A stretch of DNA of 64,000 bases, from assembly GCF_009931115.1 (NCBI RefSeq), contig NZ_CP047491.1, forward strand, positions 2,307,501 through 2,371,500, read 5' to 3'. Below the pieces are notes generated by a model. That model did no database searches. It saw only the letters and a list, made by a program, of their open reading frames with translations, and had not been told where the DNA came from. This document shows, piece after piece, positions 34,271-43,823 of the stretch (the first letter of the stretch is position 1; each line of letters begins with the position of its first letter). This stretch comes from Microbulbifer hydrolyticus. Lineage in GTDB: Bacteria > Pseudomonadota > Gammaproteobacteria > Pseudomonadales > Cellvibrionaceae. A program made the position numbers and the translations under genes.

Positions 34271-36997
34271 TCACAATGCACCGACGAGGCGTAACGGCTT
34301 GATTTTCCGCTGCGTCTCTTCCGTCAGGCACAAACGCAGGAGCCTGGCGAGAGCAATCTGATACCCCTCATGTACCACTGCGCTCGCATTTTTGCAGCGC
34401 AGCTCCAGTCCCTGAAGTTCCCCCGCAAGATCACTGGTTCTGGAACCGGCGGATATGTCGGCCTCCCCTGCTCCGCACGCCTCGAGCTTTTCCATCAGCG
34501 CGGGAGGCAAAAGGTCTGGCTGCTTTGTCGCAGCCTGATGTACCTGGCGAATCTGCTGCACGGCAAGCTGCGCATATTTTTGCACCAGCGCCGGCGGTAC
34601 GTCGGCCGATGGCAACCGCTCAATCAGTTCACAAATCAGGTCCCCGTGGCTGTCCAGGCCAGCGAGCGGCTCGCGTAGTGCCTCAAAGCCTTTCAGTTGC
34701 TCAAGGGCACCACTTGCCGCGCTGCCATCGGCGGCAGACATCGAGGCCATGGCGCAGTGAATCCGCTGAAAGAACATCCTGTGGAGCTGCTCCCGCTGTT
34801 GCATGCACTCCTGGACACGCGCGCGGTTGTCCTTGCGTGAAGCTTCCGCCGCTGATGGCGTAGTTCCACTGAGATCATAACTGCGCGGGTCAACACGCAC
34901 ATTGGCTCGCACCAGTGCGGCACCGAGCTGGATGCGCGTGCCGCGCAATTGTAACTGTGCGAGTCGTTGCTCCTGCTCCTGCAGGTCGATCAAACGGCTG
35001 CGCAGCCAATCGATAGACTCCTGCAATCCCAGCTCAGCCAACTCTTCATTATTTGGCTGTTGTAGCGGAAGAAAGTCTCTCGGAATGGCGCGATTGAAAT
35101 ATTCTGACAGAGTCTGCTGTGCCTCCTCCGTCTCTTTGCTAGCGGTAAGCAGGAGCTGGTTTTCAACCGGGCGGTAACTTTCATCAATCCCCTGCCGGCT
35201 ACTTTTCGCACACAGGTCGTCAAAGTCAGTAAACAGTTTTTGTAAGGAAAAATCCGTCCGCTCAAGCAGCGCCGGCAAGCGCAAATCCTCCACCACACCA
35301 ACCCGTTCATGGCCAGCAGGTTCGACCGCGCTCCAGCAATCGGTATCCTCGGCCATTGCCATCTCGATACTGGCCCGCGTGGGTTCATCCAGCGTTCGAA
35401 ACAACCAGCGCACCGCCTGCGGGATATTGGCCAGGCGCCTGCCAGTCAAATGTGCCTCGCGATTGATCTCACCGCATACCAGGTCTGCGTGCACCAGCTG
35501 ATTCCAGCGCTCGGCAAATTCAGCAAAGGCATCGCTGCCGATCATCTGTGCGGCGGCAGCGTCAGCGCGAGCTTCCAGTCGCCGCGCAAGCCCTGCACTG
35601 GTTGCGCGATGCACGTTTTGCAACCGCTCAACCACCGGCACGATTGCCAGGCCGCACGCCGACAGCACTTTGTGCAGTGGCTTCAGAAGGGGCGCCGGTG
35701 CCCCTTTAGCGCTAAACAGGGTTACCTCATTCTCCAGCGCGTCCTGCATCACCTGCAGCTTTTGCGCGGTAACCAGCGAGCAGTACATTGCTGCGCGTAC
35801 CAGCCGGCCTTGATGATAAGAAAAGGCGCGTGCAATCAGCGCCGTCAGGTCACCACCATTCAGGGTAGCAACCGCGGCAAGGCCCAATTGCAGCTTGAGC
35901 TTTCCGTCGGTTGACTTGGCGACAAGGATCTCAGCACCGGGGGTCACTTCCACCAGCGTACCTTTTGCCTGCTTGGCCGCTGCCAGGTTTTTGGGCCCGG
36001 CGAGTTTACCGGCAATACCGAGGCCACTTTTGGCCTCCAGTACTTCCAGCAACAGAAACAACCCGGGTGCTTCAGGTTTACGTAAGTGTATTCCGGAGGG
36101 CGCTTCGCTATTTCCGGCAAAGGCAGGCTTGGTCGTCGTGAAAAAGGGATACAGGAACAGTACACCCAGCAGAGACAGCACGAGCAGTTTGAAGACGAGC
36201 CCAACGAGAACAGCCACGCCGAAGCTCCCCGCTATAATCGAGGCTGGTATAGCCCACAGCGCAGTCCCCAGGTAAAACAGAGTAAGGCAAAACAGTCCGA
36301 CAAAGACGGCCGGCACCAGGGCGGCGCTGACCAGTCCAGGAACCAGCCCGAGAGGTTGAGCCCCGGACCCAAAGCGTACTGATTTTTCCGAATCAAACAG
36401 CGCTTCCAGTTGTGTACGCGCCGCGGAAATCGCCTTCTCCTCGACGGTCTCTTGTTTTGGCCTGGCTTCTCGCAACTCAGCCTTTTGAGGCTCTGCTTGT
36501 TGGGTTTTCGCTGCCGGAACTTTTACCGCTCCGGTGTTGATTGTTTTTCCCGGCGACTCGGGCAATGTACCGGGGTTGGCAACCCGACCATTTTTCGGGC
36601 TGACCGATTTCGCGGCGGCCTGCCGACCTGAAACACCACTTCCATTGACCACTTCGGCATGCACCGGTATGTCAGCGGATACAGCTGCCTTATCGCTCCC
36701 CTTTCGCGCCTTGCGTTTCTGGGCAAATTGCAGACGTGCGAGAATCGCCCGATTATCAAATTTCCCGGCAGGATGGACCTCAATTTTCAGCCCGATCTGC
36801 TGTAACTGCGTTCGGTACTGAACAACCTGCCCGGGCGAGAGATGATCCTTGATCACCCACCCTTTCAAAAACAGCTTTCGGGCCTGCTCGGGCGTGATGG
36901 AAAAGGCAGTCGCCATCTGCTGTAACACTTCTGCCGGCGCCTTGGCACGCAGAGTTTTACCCGCAGAGACAATCTGGAATTTTTGCTGGCCTGACAT
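34271..36997 (-). CDS. Large membrane protein with a degenerate M48-peptidase-like domain (908 aa)
   Basis: Start ATG 36997 (MSGQQKFQIVSAGKTLRAKA); the open frame runs 37 codons further. Order of parts: an N-terminal domain of about 70 residues (ITPEQARKLFLKGWVIKDHLSPGQVVQY); a charged, Ala/Lys/Pro-rich linker (100-205); two or three membrane helices (about 225-310). Next is a soluble region with VTPGAEILVAKSTDGKLKLQLGLAAVATLNGGDLTALIARAFSYHQGRL. In M48 proteases the corresponding place reads LVAHELGH-x-x-x-G, so the two zinc histidines appear to be lost. Long helical tail of about 400 residues. Function unknown; the M48 relation is an inference. Confidence 0.75.
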   Translation of the reverse strand: MSGQQKFQIVSAGKTLRAKAPAEVLQQMATAFSITPEQARKLFLKGWVIKDHLSPGQVVQYRTQLQQIGLKIEVHPAGKFDNRAILARLQFAQKRKARKGSDKAAVSADIPVHAEVVNGSGVSGRQAAAKSVSPKNGRVANPGTLPESPGKTINTGAVKVPAAKTQQAEPQKAELREARPKQETVEEKAISAARTQLEALFDSEKSVRFGSGAQPLGLVPGLVSAALVPAVFVGLFCLTLFYLGTALWAIPASIIAGSFGVAVLVGLVFKLLVLSLLGVLFLYPFFTTTKPAFAGNSEAPSGIHLRKPEAPGLFLLLEVLEAKSGLGIAGKLAGPKNLAAAKQAKGTLVEVTPGAEILVAKSTDGKLKLQLGLAAVATLNGGDLTALIARAFSYHQGRLVRAAMYCSLVTAQKLQVMQDALENEVTLFSAKGAPAPLLKPLHKVLSACGLAIVPVVERLQNVHRATSAGLARRLEARADAAAAQMIGSDAFAEFAERWNQLVHADLVCGEINREAHLTGRRLANIPQAVRWLFRTLDEPTRASIEMAMAEDTDCWSAVEPAGHERVGVVEDLRLPALLERTDFSLQKLFTDFDDLCAKSSRQGIDESYRPVENQLLLTASKETEEAQQTLSEYFNRAIPRDFLPLQQPNNEELAELGLQESIDWLRSRLIDLQEQEQRLAQLQLRGTRIQLGAALVRANVRVDPRSYDLSGTTPSAAEASRKDNRARVQECMQQREQLHRMFFQRIHCAMASMSAADGSAASGALEQLKGFEALREPLAGLDSHGDLICELIERLPSADVPPALVQKYAQLAVQQIRQVHQAATKQPDLLPPALMEKLEACGAGEADISAGSRTSDLAGELQGLELRCKNASAVVHEGYQIALARLLRLCLTEETQRKIKPLRLVGAL

Positions 36998-37211
36998 GGA
37001 ATGTTCACCGCGCGAGATTGGCTTGACTTCAGAACGTTTGGAACCAGCATGGAGAGTAAAAGATTCGTCAGTACCCTTGTGCGCACTGGTTCTCAGACAG
37101 GTGGCCAATTAACCCGGATACGCCATTTGAAAACCGGCTTCACAGTGCTTTCGCCAACAAGGTCTCACGCCAAGGCTGCGCCGGGTTCACAGATGCATTA
37201 TTTACCGGTCT

Positions 37212-38705
37212 TCAGCGCTTGAGGCGCGCCCCGGCGGCCGGAGTCCAGACGTCCACTTCGACTCCTGGAATATTGTGCTCGCGCGCATCGAAAACAGGCT
37301 CCTCGATACCGCGCCTTCTCTGGTTTTCGTAGTCTGAAAACACCTTGATTGCGGTGCCAGACAGTAACAAAATTGCCAACAGGTTGGCCGTCGCCATAAA
37401 GCCCATCGACATATCCGCCATATTCCATAACAGCTGGAAATTGCTCGAACTGCCAGTGAACGCCACCCAGGAACCGAACAAAATGAAAAAGATATACAGC
37501 ACGCGATAGCAGAAAATCGACGTCCGGGTATGCCACAAGTAGAAGATATTGGTTTCGGCGTAGTAGTAATTGGCAATAATCGAGGTAAATGCAAAAAACA
37601 GCAGCGCGGTCGCGATAAAACTGTTGCCCCAGGCACCAACCTCACTGGCCAGCGCAGCCTGGGTCAGGGTCACCCCCTCTACCATCCCGCCCAGCTCGAC
37701 ATTGCTTAACAAAATGATCGCGGCGGTGGCAGTACAGATCATCATTGTGTCCAGAAAAACGGAAGCCATCTGTACATAGCCCTGAACCACCGGATGCTTC
37801 ACATCCGCAGCGGCTCCCACATTGGGAGACGACCCCATTCCAGCCTCATTCGAAAAAAGTCCGCGCTTGATTCCGCTGGCCACTACAGCACCAAATGCGC
37901 CGGCACCCATTTCCTGCGCGCCAAATGCGTTCCCCAGGATGATGCCGAAAATTTCTGGCAGACGACCGATATTCATCACCACAATCGCCAGCGCCACGGT
38001 GATGTAGCAGAGCGCCATTATCGGCACCACAATACCCGCAAAACGACCAATAGACTGTATGCCACCAAATACGATCGATGCCGCCAGCACCGCTATCGCA
38101 CCACCGACCAGCAGCGGGTTGAAGCCCCAGGCTGCCTGTATCGCTTCCGCCATTGCATTGGCCTGGACAGCATTGAAAAAGAACCCGAAGCAAATCACCA
38201 GAAAAATAGAAAAGACGATCGACAGCCACTTCCACTTTTTCCCGAGACCTTTGTCGATGTAATACGCGGGGCCACCGCGAAAGGTACCAGCCACTTCGCC
38301 GCGCTCTTTAAAGGTCTGCGCCAGGGTGTTTTCTATCAGGCTGGTTGCCATGCCCACCAGTGCCACCATCCACATCCAGAAAACCGCACCGGGCCCGCCT
38401 GAAGTAATGGCTACCGCCACGCCGGCGATATTGCCGGTTCCCACACGGGCTGCTGCACTGGTAGCAAAAGCCTCAAAGGATGACACCGAGTCGTCGCTTT
38501 CCTTACGGAAACTCCGCGCCATCACTTTCAACATATGGCCGAATGCACGGATCTGGACGACGCCGGTTCGGACCGTAAAAAAGATTCCCGCGGGCAGTAA
38601 CGCGGCTATGAGAATACCCAGCCACCAGTAGCCACCGATGCCACCCCAGGTAACCTGATTTCCGCCATTGACCAGTGCAGTCAAGCTGTCGAGTATCGCC
38701 TGCAT
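37212..38705 (-). CDS. Alanine/glycine:cation symporter (AGCS family, 497 aa)
   Basis: Sodium- or proton-coupled uptake of alanine or glycine. Eleven hydrophobic segments are present. Family signatures: GILIAALLPAGIFFTVRTGVVQIRAFGHM (N-terminus), FATSAAARVGTGNIAGVAVAITSGGPGAVFWMWMVAL, the GGPAYYIDKGLG segment, and GLFSNEAGMGSSPNVGAAADVKHPVVQGYVQ (conserved SNEAGMG). Start ATG 38705. Stands alone between the M48-like gene and the divergent S9 peptidase gene, 200 bp away. Confidence 0.95.
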   Translation of the reverse strand: MQAILDSLTALVNGGNQVTWGGIGGYWWLGILIAALLPAGIFFTVRTGVVQIRAFGHMLKVMARSFRKESDDSVSSFEAFATSAAARVGTGNIAGVAVAITSGGPGAVFWMWMVALVGMATSLIENTLAQTFKERGEVAGTFRGGPAYYIDKGLGKKWKWLSIVFSIFLVICFGFFFNAVQANAMAEAIQAAWGFNPLLVGGAIAVLAASIVFGGIQSIGRFAGIVVPIMALCYITVALAIVVMNIGRLPEIFGIILGNAFGAQEMGAGAFGAVVASGIKRGLFSNEAGMGSSPNVGAAADVKHPVVQGYVQMASVFLDTMMICTATAAIILLSNVELGGMVEGVTLTQAALASEVGAWGNSFIATALLFFAFTSIIANYYYAETNIFYLWHTRTSIFCYRVLYIFFILFGSWVAFTGSSSNFQLLWNMADMSMGFMATANLLAILLLSGTAIKVFSDYENQRRRGIEEPVFDAREHNIPGVEVDVWTPAAGARLKR

Positions 38706-38905
38706 ATTCCCTGTGCCCGCTGTAACCTTGACGTATTCTGTAGAAACCCCTGTAAAGGTTAGCAGCGCTCTTTCCGCAGCTCGCTATCTTTCAGGCTTGT
38801 TGCCGGATTTAGGCCCGACACTTGCTCACCAACAGAGCCGGCGTAAAATGCCTCAATAGCAGCGCGCCAATGCGACAAGAAACAGCCAGAGGAACCGAGC
38901 GCTAA

Positions 38906-40885
38906 ATGACCTCATCCAGAACGACAGACACCGCACACCGCCAGACCGCACCCTATGGCAGCTGGGCATCTGCCATCAATGCCGAGTTGCTGACTGCTGG
39001 CAATGTGCGCTTGAGTGAGGCCCGGCAATTTGCGGGCAAGGCCTACTGGCTCGAATCCCGTCCGGCAGAAAAAGGCCGTTCGGTGCTTGTGGAGTGCGAC
39101 CTGAAAGATGCGGCGCGCCCAAAACGCGACCTGCTCCCGTCACCGTTGAGCGTGCGCTCTAAAGCACACGAATACGGCGGCGGCGTCTACGTCATTGGCA
39201 ATGGTCAGGCGTACTTCGTGCTCGCTGCCGACCAGCGAATTTATCGTATGCCTCTTGAGGGCGAAGTTCCCGAACCGGTCACACCGGAAGGCCCCTACCA
39301 CTATGCCGATTTGCAGATTGACCTCCGGCGAAACCGCCTGCTGTGCGTACAGGAAGACGAAAGTGACAAGAGGCGCGAAGCCGTTGCGCGCTTGATCGCC
39401 ATTGACCTCTCCCAGCCAGAGGGCGACGCGCAGATCACGGTACTGGCAGAAGGTGCCGATTTTTATTCCAATCCCGCCCTGAGCCCGGACGGACTGCGGC
39501 TCAGCTACCTGCAATGGGACCACCCGGATATGCCCTGGGATGCCACCAGGTTGATGCTCGCGGAGCTGGACGAAAATGGCGAGATTGCAAAAGTGCGGCA
39601 GATCGCTGGTGGCGGAAACGAATCCATATTCCAACCCCAGTGGTCCCCCTCCGGACAGCTGTTCTACGTATCCGACAGAAACAACTGGTGGAATATATAT
39701 CGCGCAGGTAGCGAGCAACCGCTGTGGGAAAAGCCCGCCGAATTTGCCACGCCGCAATGGGTATTCGGCATGTCGACCTACGGTTTTCTGAGTGACAGCG
39801 AGATTTTCTGTACTTATACAGAACAAGGCATCTGGCGGCTGGCGTTGATCGACCTGAATACCGGGCAGCCGCAGCCTCTGGAACACCCGGGGTGTGACTT
39901 TGAAAGTATCAGTTGCGCCGATGGACGCGCGCTGTTTATTGCCAGTGGCCCAGCGGACTTCCCCAGTGTTTCCCTCTACGACGGCGACAAAAACGCTTTT
40001 TCCGTGATTGCCAGCAGTAGCGCCGCCCCGGTCGAACCCAAATGGTTTTCCCGTGCGCAACCGATCTCGTTTGAAAAGGACGGGCGTGAAGTGCACGGTT
40101 TCTACTATCCACCGTGTAACCCGGATTTCCAGGCGCCGGCGGAGGAAAAACCACCGCTGATCGTGTTCGGACACGGCGGACCGACCGGTGCCACCTCCGC
40201 AGGCCTTAACCTCAAGGTCCAGTACTGGACCAGCCGTGGCTTCGCCATCCTCGATGTGAATTATTCCGGGAGCACCGGATACGGGCGCACCTACCGGGAC
40301 CGCCTGAAAGACAACTGGGGCATTCTCGATGTCGAGGATGTCTGCGCCGGTGCCGAGTACCTGGTCGAACAGGGACTGGCTGACGCCAATCGCCTGCTAA
40401 TCAAGGGTGGCAGCGCCGGCGGCTACACGGTACTGGCCGCACTGACGTTTCACGATACCTTTTCCGCGGGTGCCAGCCATTATGGTATCGGTGACCTGAC
40501 TACCCTCGCCCGGGACACTCACAAGTTCGAGTCGCGCTATCTCGACAAACTGGTCGGCCCCTGGCCCAAGGCGGAAGCAATTTACCAGGCCCGTTCGCCC
40601 CTCAATCACATTGAACAGCTGGATTGCCCAGTCATCTTTTTTCAGGGCATGGAAGACAAGGTTGTTCCACCAAACCAGGCCGAAACCATGGTGACCGCGT
40701 TGCGCCAGCGCGGCGTTCCCGTGTCCTATATTACGTTTGCCGAAGAAGGCCACGGCTTCCGCGCCGCCAGCAGCATCAAAATGGCGCTGGATGGGGAGCT
40801 GGAATTCTACAGTCGCGTATTTGGATTTCCCTTGCCGCAGCCGGGCCCGGGAATCTCCATCGATAACCTGAGTGAGAGCCGCTGA
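38906..40885 (+). CDS. S9-family serine peptidase, prolyl-oligopeptidase type (659 aa)
   Basis: Acylaminoacyl- or dipeptidyl-peptidase-like enzyme. The N-terminal beta-propeller (about 30-390) shows repeats such as FYSNPALSPDGLRLSYLQWDHPDMPWDATRL and IFQPQWSPSGQLFYVSDRNNWWNIYR. The C-terminal alpha/beta hydrolase domain carries FGHGGPTGATSAGLN, VNYSGSTGYGRTYRDRL and the triad Ser503 (GGSAGGY), Asp584 (GMEDKVV) and His616 (EEGHGFR). No signal peptide, so cytoplasmic. The stop TGA shares one base with the ATG of greB, so the two are translationally coupled. Confidence 0.94.
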   Translation: MTSSRTTDTAHRQTAPYGSWASAINAELLTAGNVRLSEARQFAGKAYWLESRPAEKGRSVLVECDLKDAARPKRDLLPSPLSVRSKAHEYGGGVYVIGNGQAYFVLAADQRIYRMPLEGEVPEPVTPEGPYHYADLQIDLRRNRLLCVQEDESDKRREAVARLIAIDLSQPEGDAQITVLAEGADFYSNPALSPDGLRLSYLQWDHPDMPWDATRLMLAELDENGEIAKVRQIAGGGNESIFQPQWSPSGQLFYVSDRNNWWNIYRAGSEQPLWEKPAEFATPQWVFGMSTYGFLSDSEIFCTYTEQGIWRLALIDLNTGQPQPLEHPGCDFESISCADGRALFIASGPADFPSVSLYDGDKNAFSVIASSSAAPVEPKWFSRAQPISFEKDGREVHGFYYPPCNPDFQAPAEEKPPLIVFGHGGPTGATSAGLNLKVQYWTSRGFAILDVNYSGSTGYGRTYRDRLKDNWGILDVEDVCAGAEYLVEQGLADANRLLIKGGSAGGYTVLAALTFHDTFSAGASHYGIGDLTTLARDTHKFESRYLDKLVGPWPKAEAIYQARSPLNHIEQLDCPVIFFQGMEDKVVPPNQAETMVTALRQRGVPVSYITFAEEGHGFRAASSIKMALDGELEFYSRVFGFPLPQPGPGISIDNLSESR

Positions 40886-41397
40886 TGGGACGCTGGAGAC
40901 CACCGCGTCCAAGAGGCTCGCGCTATATCACCCCCGAGGGTGCTGCGCGCATGCGTGCGGAAGTCCGACAACTGTGGGAAGTGGAACGCCCGCGGGTGAC
41001 CCAGGCCGTGAGTGACGCGGCCAAACTCGGCGACCGCAGTGAGAATGCGGATTACATTTACGGCAAAAAAAGATTGCGGGAAATCGACAGTCGGGTGCGC
41101 TTTCTCACCAAACGGCTGGAAGAAATCACCGTGGTGGACCGTATCCCGGACGATCGCGAAAAAGTATTTTTCGGAGCCTGGGTAACCCTGGAAGACGACG
41201 ATGGAAAGACCGTGCGCTACCGCATTGTCGGTCCGGATGAATTCAATGTGAAGGAAGGCCTGATATCGATGGATTCACCGGTGGCACGCGCGCTGATCGG
41301 CAAGCGACTGGATGACGAGATCGAGGTCCAGCAGATGGAGCAATGGGTCACCTACTACATTGTCGAGATAGATTACCCCGATCCGCCCGAGATTTAA
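40885..41397 (+). CDS. greB: Transcription elongation factor GreB
   Basis: Rescues backtracked RNA polymerase by stimulating transcript cleavage. 170 residues: coiled-coil N-domain with LGDRSENADYIYGKKRLREIDSRVRFLTKRLEEI, where the acidic tip D-x-x-E-N-A-D acts at the polymerase active site. The FKBP-like C-domain has ITPEGLISMDSPVARALIGKRLDDEIEVQ-like residues. The tip and the basic patch (YGKKRLRE) are of the GreB subtype. Start overlaps the S9 peptidase stop by one base, an unusual partner for greB. Confidence 0.95.
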   Translation: MGRWRPPRPRGSRYITPEGAARMRAEVRQLWEVERPRVTQAVSDAAKLGDRSENADYIYGKKRLREIDSRVRFLTKRLEEITVVDRIPDDREKVFFGAWVTLEDDDGKTVRYRIVGPDEFNVKEGLISMDSPVARALIGKRLDDEIEVQQMEQWVTYYIVEIDYPDPPEI

Positions 41398-41536
41398 GGC
41401 CGACATAGTGGCCCACCCAGCAGGGGGATCGCCTCACGCGCCCCCATCAGCCATCAAAGATTTCCGACGGGCGCAGCCTGCGTACTCAAAAAGCGTGTCC
41501 TTTATTGCCAGAGCGGCGAATCGATATGCAAGTGAG

Positions 41537-41579
41537 AAAAAAAAAGCCCCGGCAACCACATTGGATTGCAGGGGCCTTG
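41537..41579 (-). terminator. Rho-independent terminator of the acyl-CoA dehydrogenase gene
   Basis: Minus strand: GGCCCCTGCAATCC, loop, GGTTGCCGGGGC, then a run of nine T. It lies just beyond the stop of the 41603-42760 gene. The 200 bp between greB and this gene hold nothing else recognisable. Confidence 0.85.
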
Positions 41580-41602
41580 TCGATCGAGGGTTTGCTCGGG
41601 AA

Positions 41603-42760
41603 TTAACGCACACCCTCGAGCAGGTGCCGCGCAATGATCAACCGCTGGATCTCACTGGTGCCCTCGTAAATGGTGGTGATGCGTACATCTCGCGCCATAC
41701 GCTCCAGCGGGAACTCCCGGGTGTAGCCCACACCACCGTGCATCTGCAGGGCCACGTAACAGGCTTCGTTGGCCTTTTCCGAGGCGTAGAGCTTTGCCAT
41801 GGACGCAGCCGGACCGAAGGGCTGGCCGGCGTCTTTCTGCCAGGCGGCCTGCAACAGCAGCAGTCGCGCGGCTTCCATCTCGGTGTACTTATCGGCGAGC
41901 TGCCACTGTAGCCCCTGGAACTGTGCCAGGGGCTTGCCGAACTGTTCCCGCCCCTGCAAATAGGTGCGCGCGCAATCCAGCGCTTCCAGGCCAATACCCA
42001 GCGCCAGCGATCCGATACCAATACGGCCGCCCGCCAGCTCACCGGCTGCGATACGGAATCCACGGTTCTCTTCACCCAACATGTTCGACGCGGGAATTCG
42101 GCAGTCTTCAAACGCAACCTCGTTGGTCACGGACGCCTTCTGCCCCATCTTTTCTTCGGCTTTGCCGATCACCAGTCCGGGGGTGCCGGCCTCAACCAGG
42201 AAACAGGAAATCCCCTTCCCTTTCGGCGCCGAGGAGTCGGTCACGGCCCACACCACAAATACGCCGGCAAACTCGGCGCTGCTGATAAACAGCTTGCTGC
42301 CGTTCAGCACAAAGTCATCACCATCCCTGACCGCGCGGGTACGCATCGCGGCGGCGTCGGAGCCGGAACTCGGCTCGGTGAGACAGAAAGAACCGGCGGG
42401 GTATTCGCCGCTGCAGATTTTCGGCAGGAAGTAATTTTTCTGCGCATCGGTACCCATGGCCTGGATCACTTCCGCCACCATGTTGGTGACCGAAGTGGTA
42501 GTGGCGGTAGAGGCACAGCCGCGGGCGATTTCTGCGATGGCGAGACTGAAGGCGATGGTACCGGCACCGGTACCGCCGAATTCGGGGTCGATATTGATCC
42601 CCATAAAACCGAGTTCCGCCAATTCCTTCAGTTTTTCCAGAAACAGTGCACGGTTGCCGCTTTTATCCAGTTCCGCGGCAATCGGCTTCAGTTCACTCTC
42701 GGCAAACTGACGCGCGGCCTCCTGGATCATCTGTTGTTCTTCGGTCAGCTCGAAATTCAT
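41603..42760 (-). CDS. Acyl-CoA dehydrogenase, short/branched-chain type (385 aa)
   Basis: FAD-dependent alpha,beta-oxidation of an acyl-CoA. Landmarks are AIAEIARGCASTATTTSVTNM, SFCLTEPSSGSDAAAMRTRAV (FAD and substrate loop near 130), LNGSKLFISSAEFAGVFVV, YLQGREQFGKPLAQFQGLQW and the C-terminal ITTIYEGTSEIQRLIIARHLL. Glu in YEGTSEIQ is the catalytic base position used by short- and medium-chain and isobutyryl/butyryl enzymes; the chain length is not settled by sequence alone. Stands alone with its own terminator. Confidence 0.93.
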   Translation of the reverse strand: MNFELTEEQQMIQEAARQFAESELKPIAAELDKSGNRALFLEKLKELAELGFMGINIDPEFGGTGAGTIAFSLAIAEIARGCASTATTTSVTNMVAEVIQAMGTDAQKNYFLPKICSGEYPAGSFCLTEPSSGSDAAAMRTRAVRDGDDFVLNGSKLFISSAEFAGVFVVWAVTDSSAPKGKGISCFLVEAGTPGLVIGKAEEKMGQKASVTNEVAFEDCRIPASNMLGEENRGFRIAAGELAGGRIGIGSLALGIGLEALDCARTYLQGREQFGKPLAQFQGLQWQLADKYTEMEAARLLLLQAAWQKDAGQPFGPAASMAKLYASEKANEACYVALQMHGGVGYTREFPLERMARDVRITTIYEGTSEIQRLIIARHLLEGVR

Positions 42761-42836
42761 GGGGTCTCACCTCGCTTGGTACATTCTGTCGCCAGGACCT
42801 TTTGGGTCGCGACTCATTATTGGTTTTATCGGTTTA

Positions 42837-43775
42837 TCAGGATCGCTGAAAAAACAGACGCTTCAACGCGCCCTGCTGTATCGCCACACCCAGCAAGATC
42901 ATTGCCAGGCCCGCGATAGTGGCTAGCTGGATTTTTTCACCCACCAGCAGCGCAATCAGCAGCAGCGACAAGGGTGGGGAAAGATAGATGAAATTACTGA
43001 TCCGGGCCGTGTTGTCGCAGCTCATCATTGCTGCCTGCCATAGCAGAAAGGCAATGCCCATTTCGAACAACCCGACATACAGCGCACCCAGCCAGCCCGC
43101 GAGCGGTGGCCACTGCCAGGCCTCTCCCCAGCCCTGCCACAACAGTGTGCCCGCGAGCCACGGCAGACCGCAGCAACATGTCAGGAACAGGTTCACTGCG
43201 GCGGTGCCACCAATGCGGGTATTCAACAACCAGTAACAGGACCATATCAACGTACTGAGGAGTGCCAGAGTCACGCCCCAGGGCTGATCAAATTGCAGCC
43301 CCAGGAGATCGCCGCCGGTGGCGATCACCAGTACGCCGGTATAGCAGACCAGCCCCGCTAGGAGGTCCTGCCGGCGCAGCTTTTGCTTCAATAGAGGAAC
43401 GGAAAGCAGCGCCAGCAGCACACCCCAGGTGTAGTTCAACGGCTGCGCCTGCTGTGCCGGGAGTAGTTCGTACGCGTGAAATAGCGTCAGGTAATAAAGG
43501 AAAGGATTACAGAAGCCTAGCGCAATATACCAGCGGTGGTTGCGCCGCCAGCTTGCGCCGATTTCAGCACTGCGCCCCTGCCAGAATATGGCGACGAGCA
43601 TGAATACGGCCGAAACCACCGACGCAATACTGACCAGCTGCAGAGGCGTCAGGTACTGCAGCGACAACTTGAATGCGCTCGCGACCGTGGACCAGCAAAG
43701 CACCGCAGCCAGCGCCAACGAGGTGGCGCGGCGATTGGCCTTGCTGGCGGCAGGGAGAGATTCCACTCGATCCAC
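42837..43775 (-). CDS. DMT-superfamily (EamA) transporter (312 aa)
   Basis: Ten hydrophobic helices arranged as two EamA repeats: one from about residue 15 (ALAAVLCWSTVASAFKLSLQYLTPLQLVSIASV) and the second from about 160 (WGVTLALLSTLIWSCYWLLNTRI). The WSTVASAFK start and the FNPFLYYLTLFHAYELLPAQQAQPLNYTWG-like region recall aromatic amino-acid and metabolite exporters of the YddG type. Substrate unknown. It is 77 bp downstream of the start of the acyl-CoA dehydrogenase gene and 48 bp from the Lrp-family gene; all three share a strand. Confidence 0.88.
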   Translation of the reverse strand: MDRVESLPAASKANRRATSLALAAVLCWSTVASAFKLSLQYLTPLQLVSIASVVSAVFMLVAIFWQGRSAEIGASWRRNHRWYIALGFCNPFLYYLTLFHAYELLPAQQAQPLNYTWGVLLALLSVPLLKQKLRRQDLLAGLVCYTGVLVIATGGDLLGLQFDQPWGVTLALLSTLIWSCYWLLNTRIGGTAAVNLFLTCCCGLPWLAGTLLWQGWGEAWQWPPLAGWLGALYVGLFEMGIAFLLWQAAMMSCDNTARISNFIYLSPPLSLLLIALLVGEKIQLATIAGLAMILLGVAIQQGALKRLFFQRS

Positions 43776-43823
43776 TAGACTCGATCCAATGACAGCATAT
43801 GTGTTTGACGGGCCGCTGCGTGA

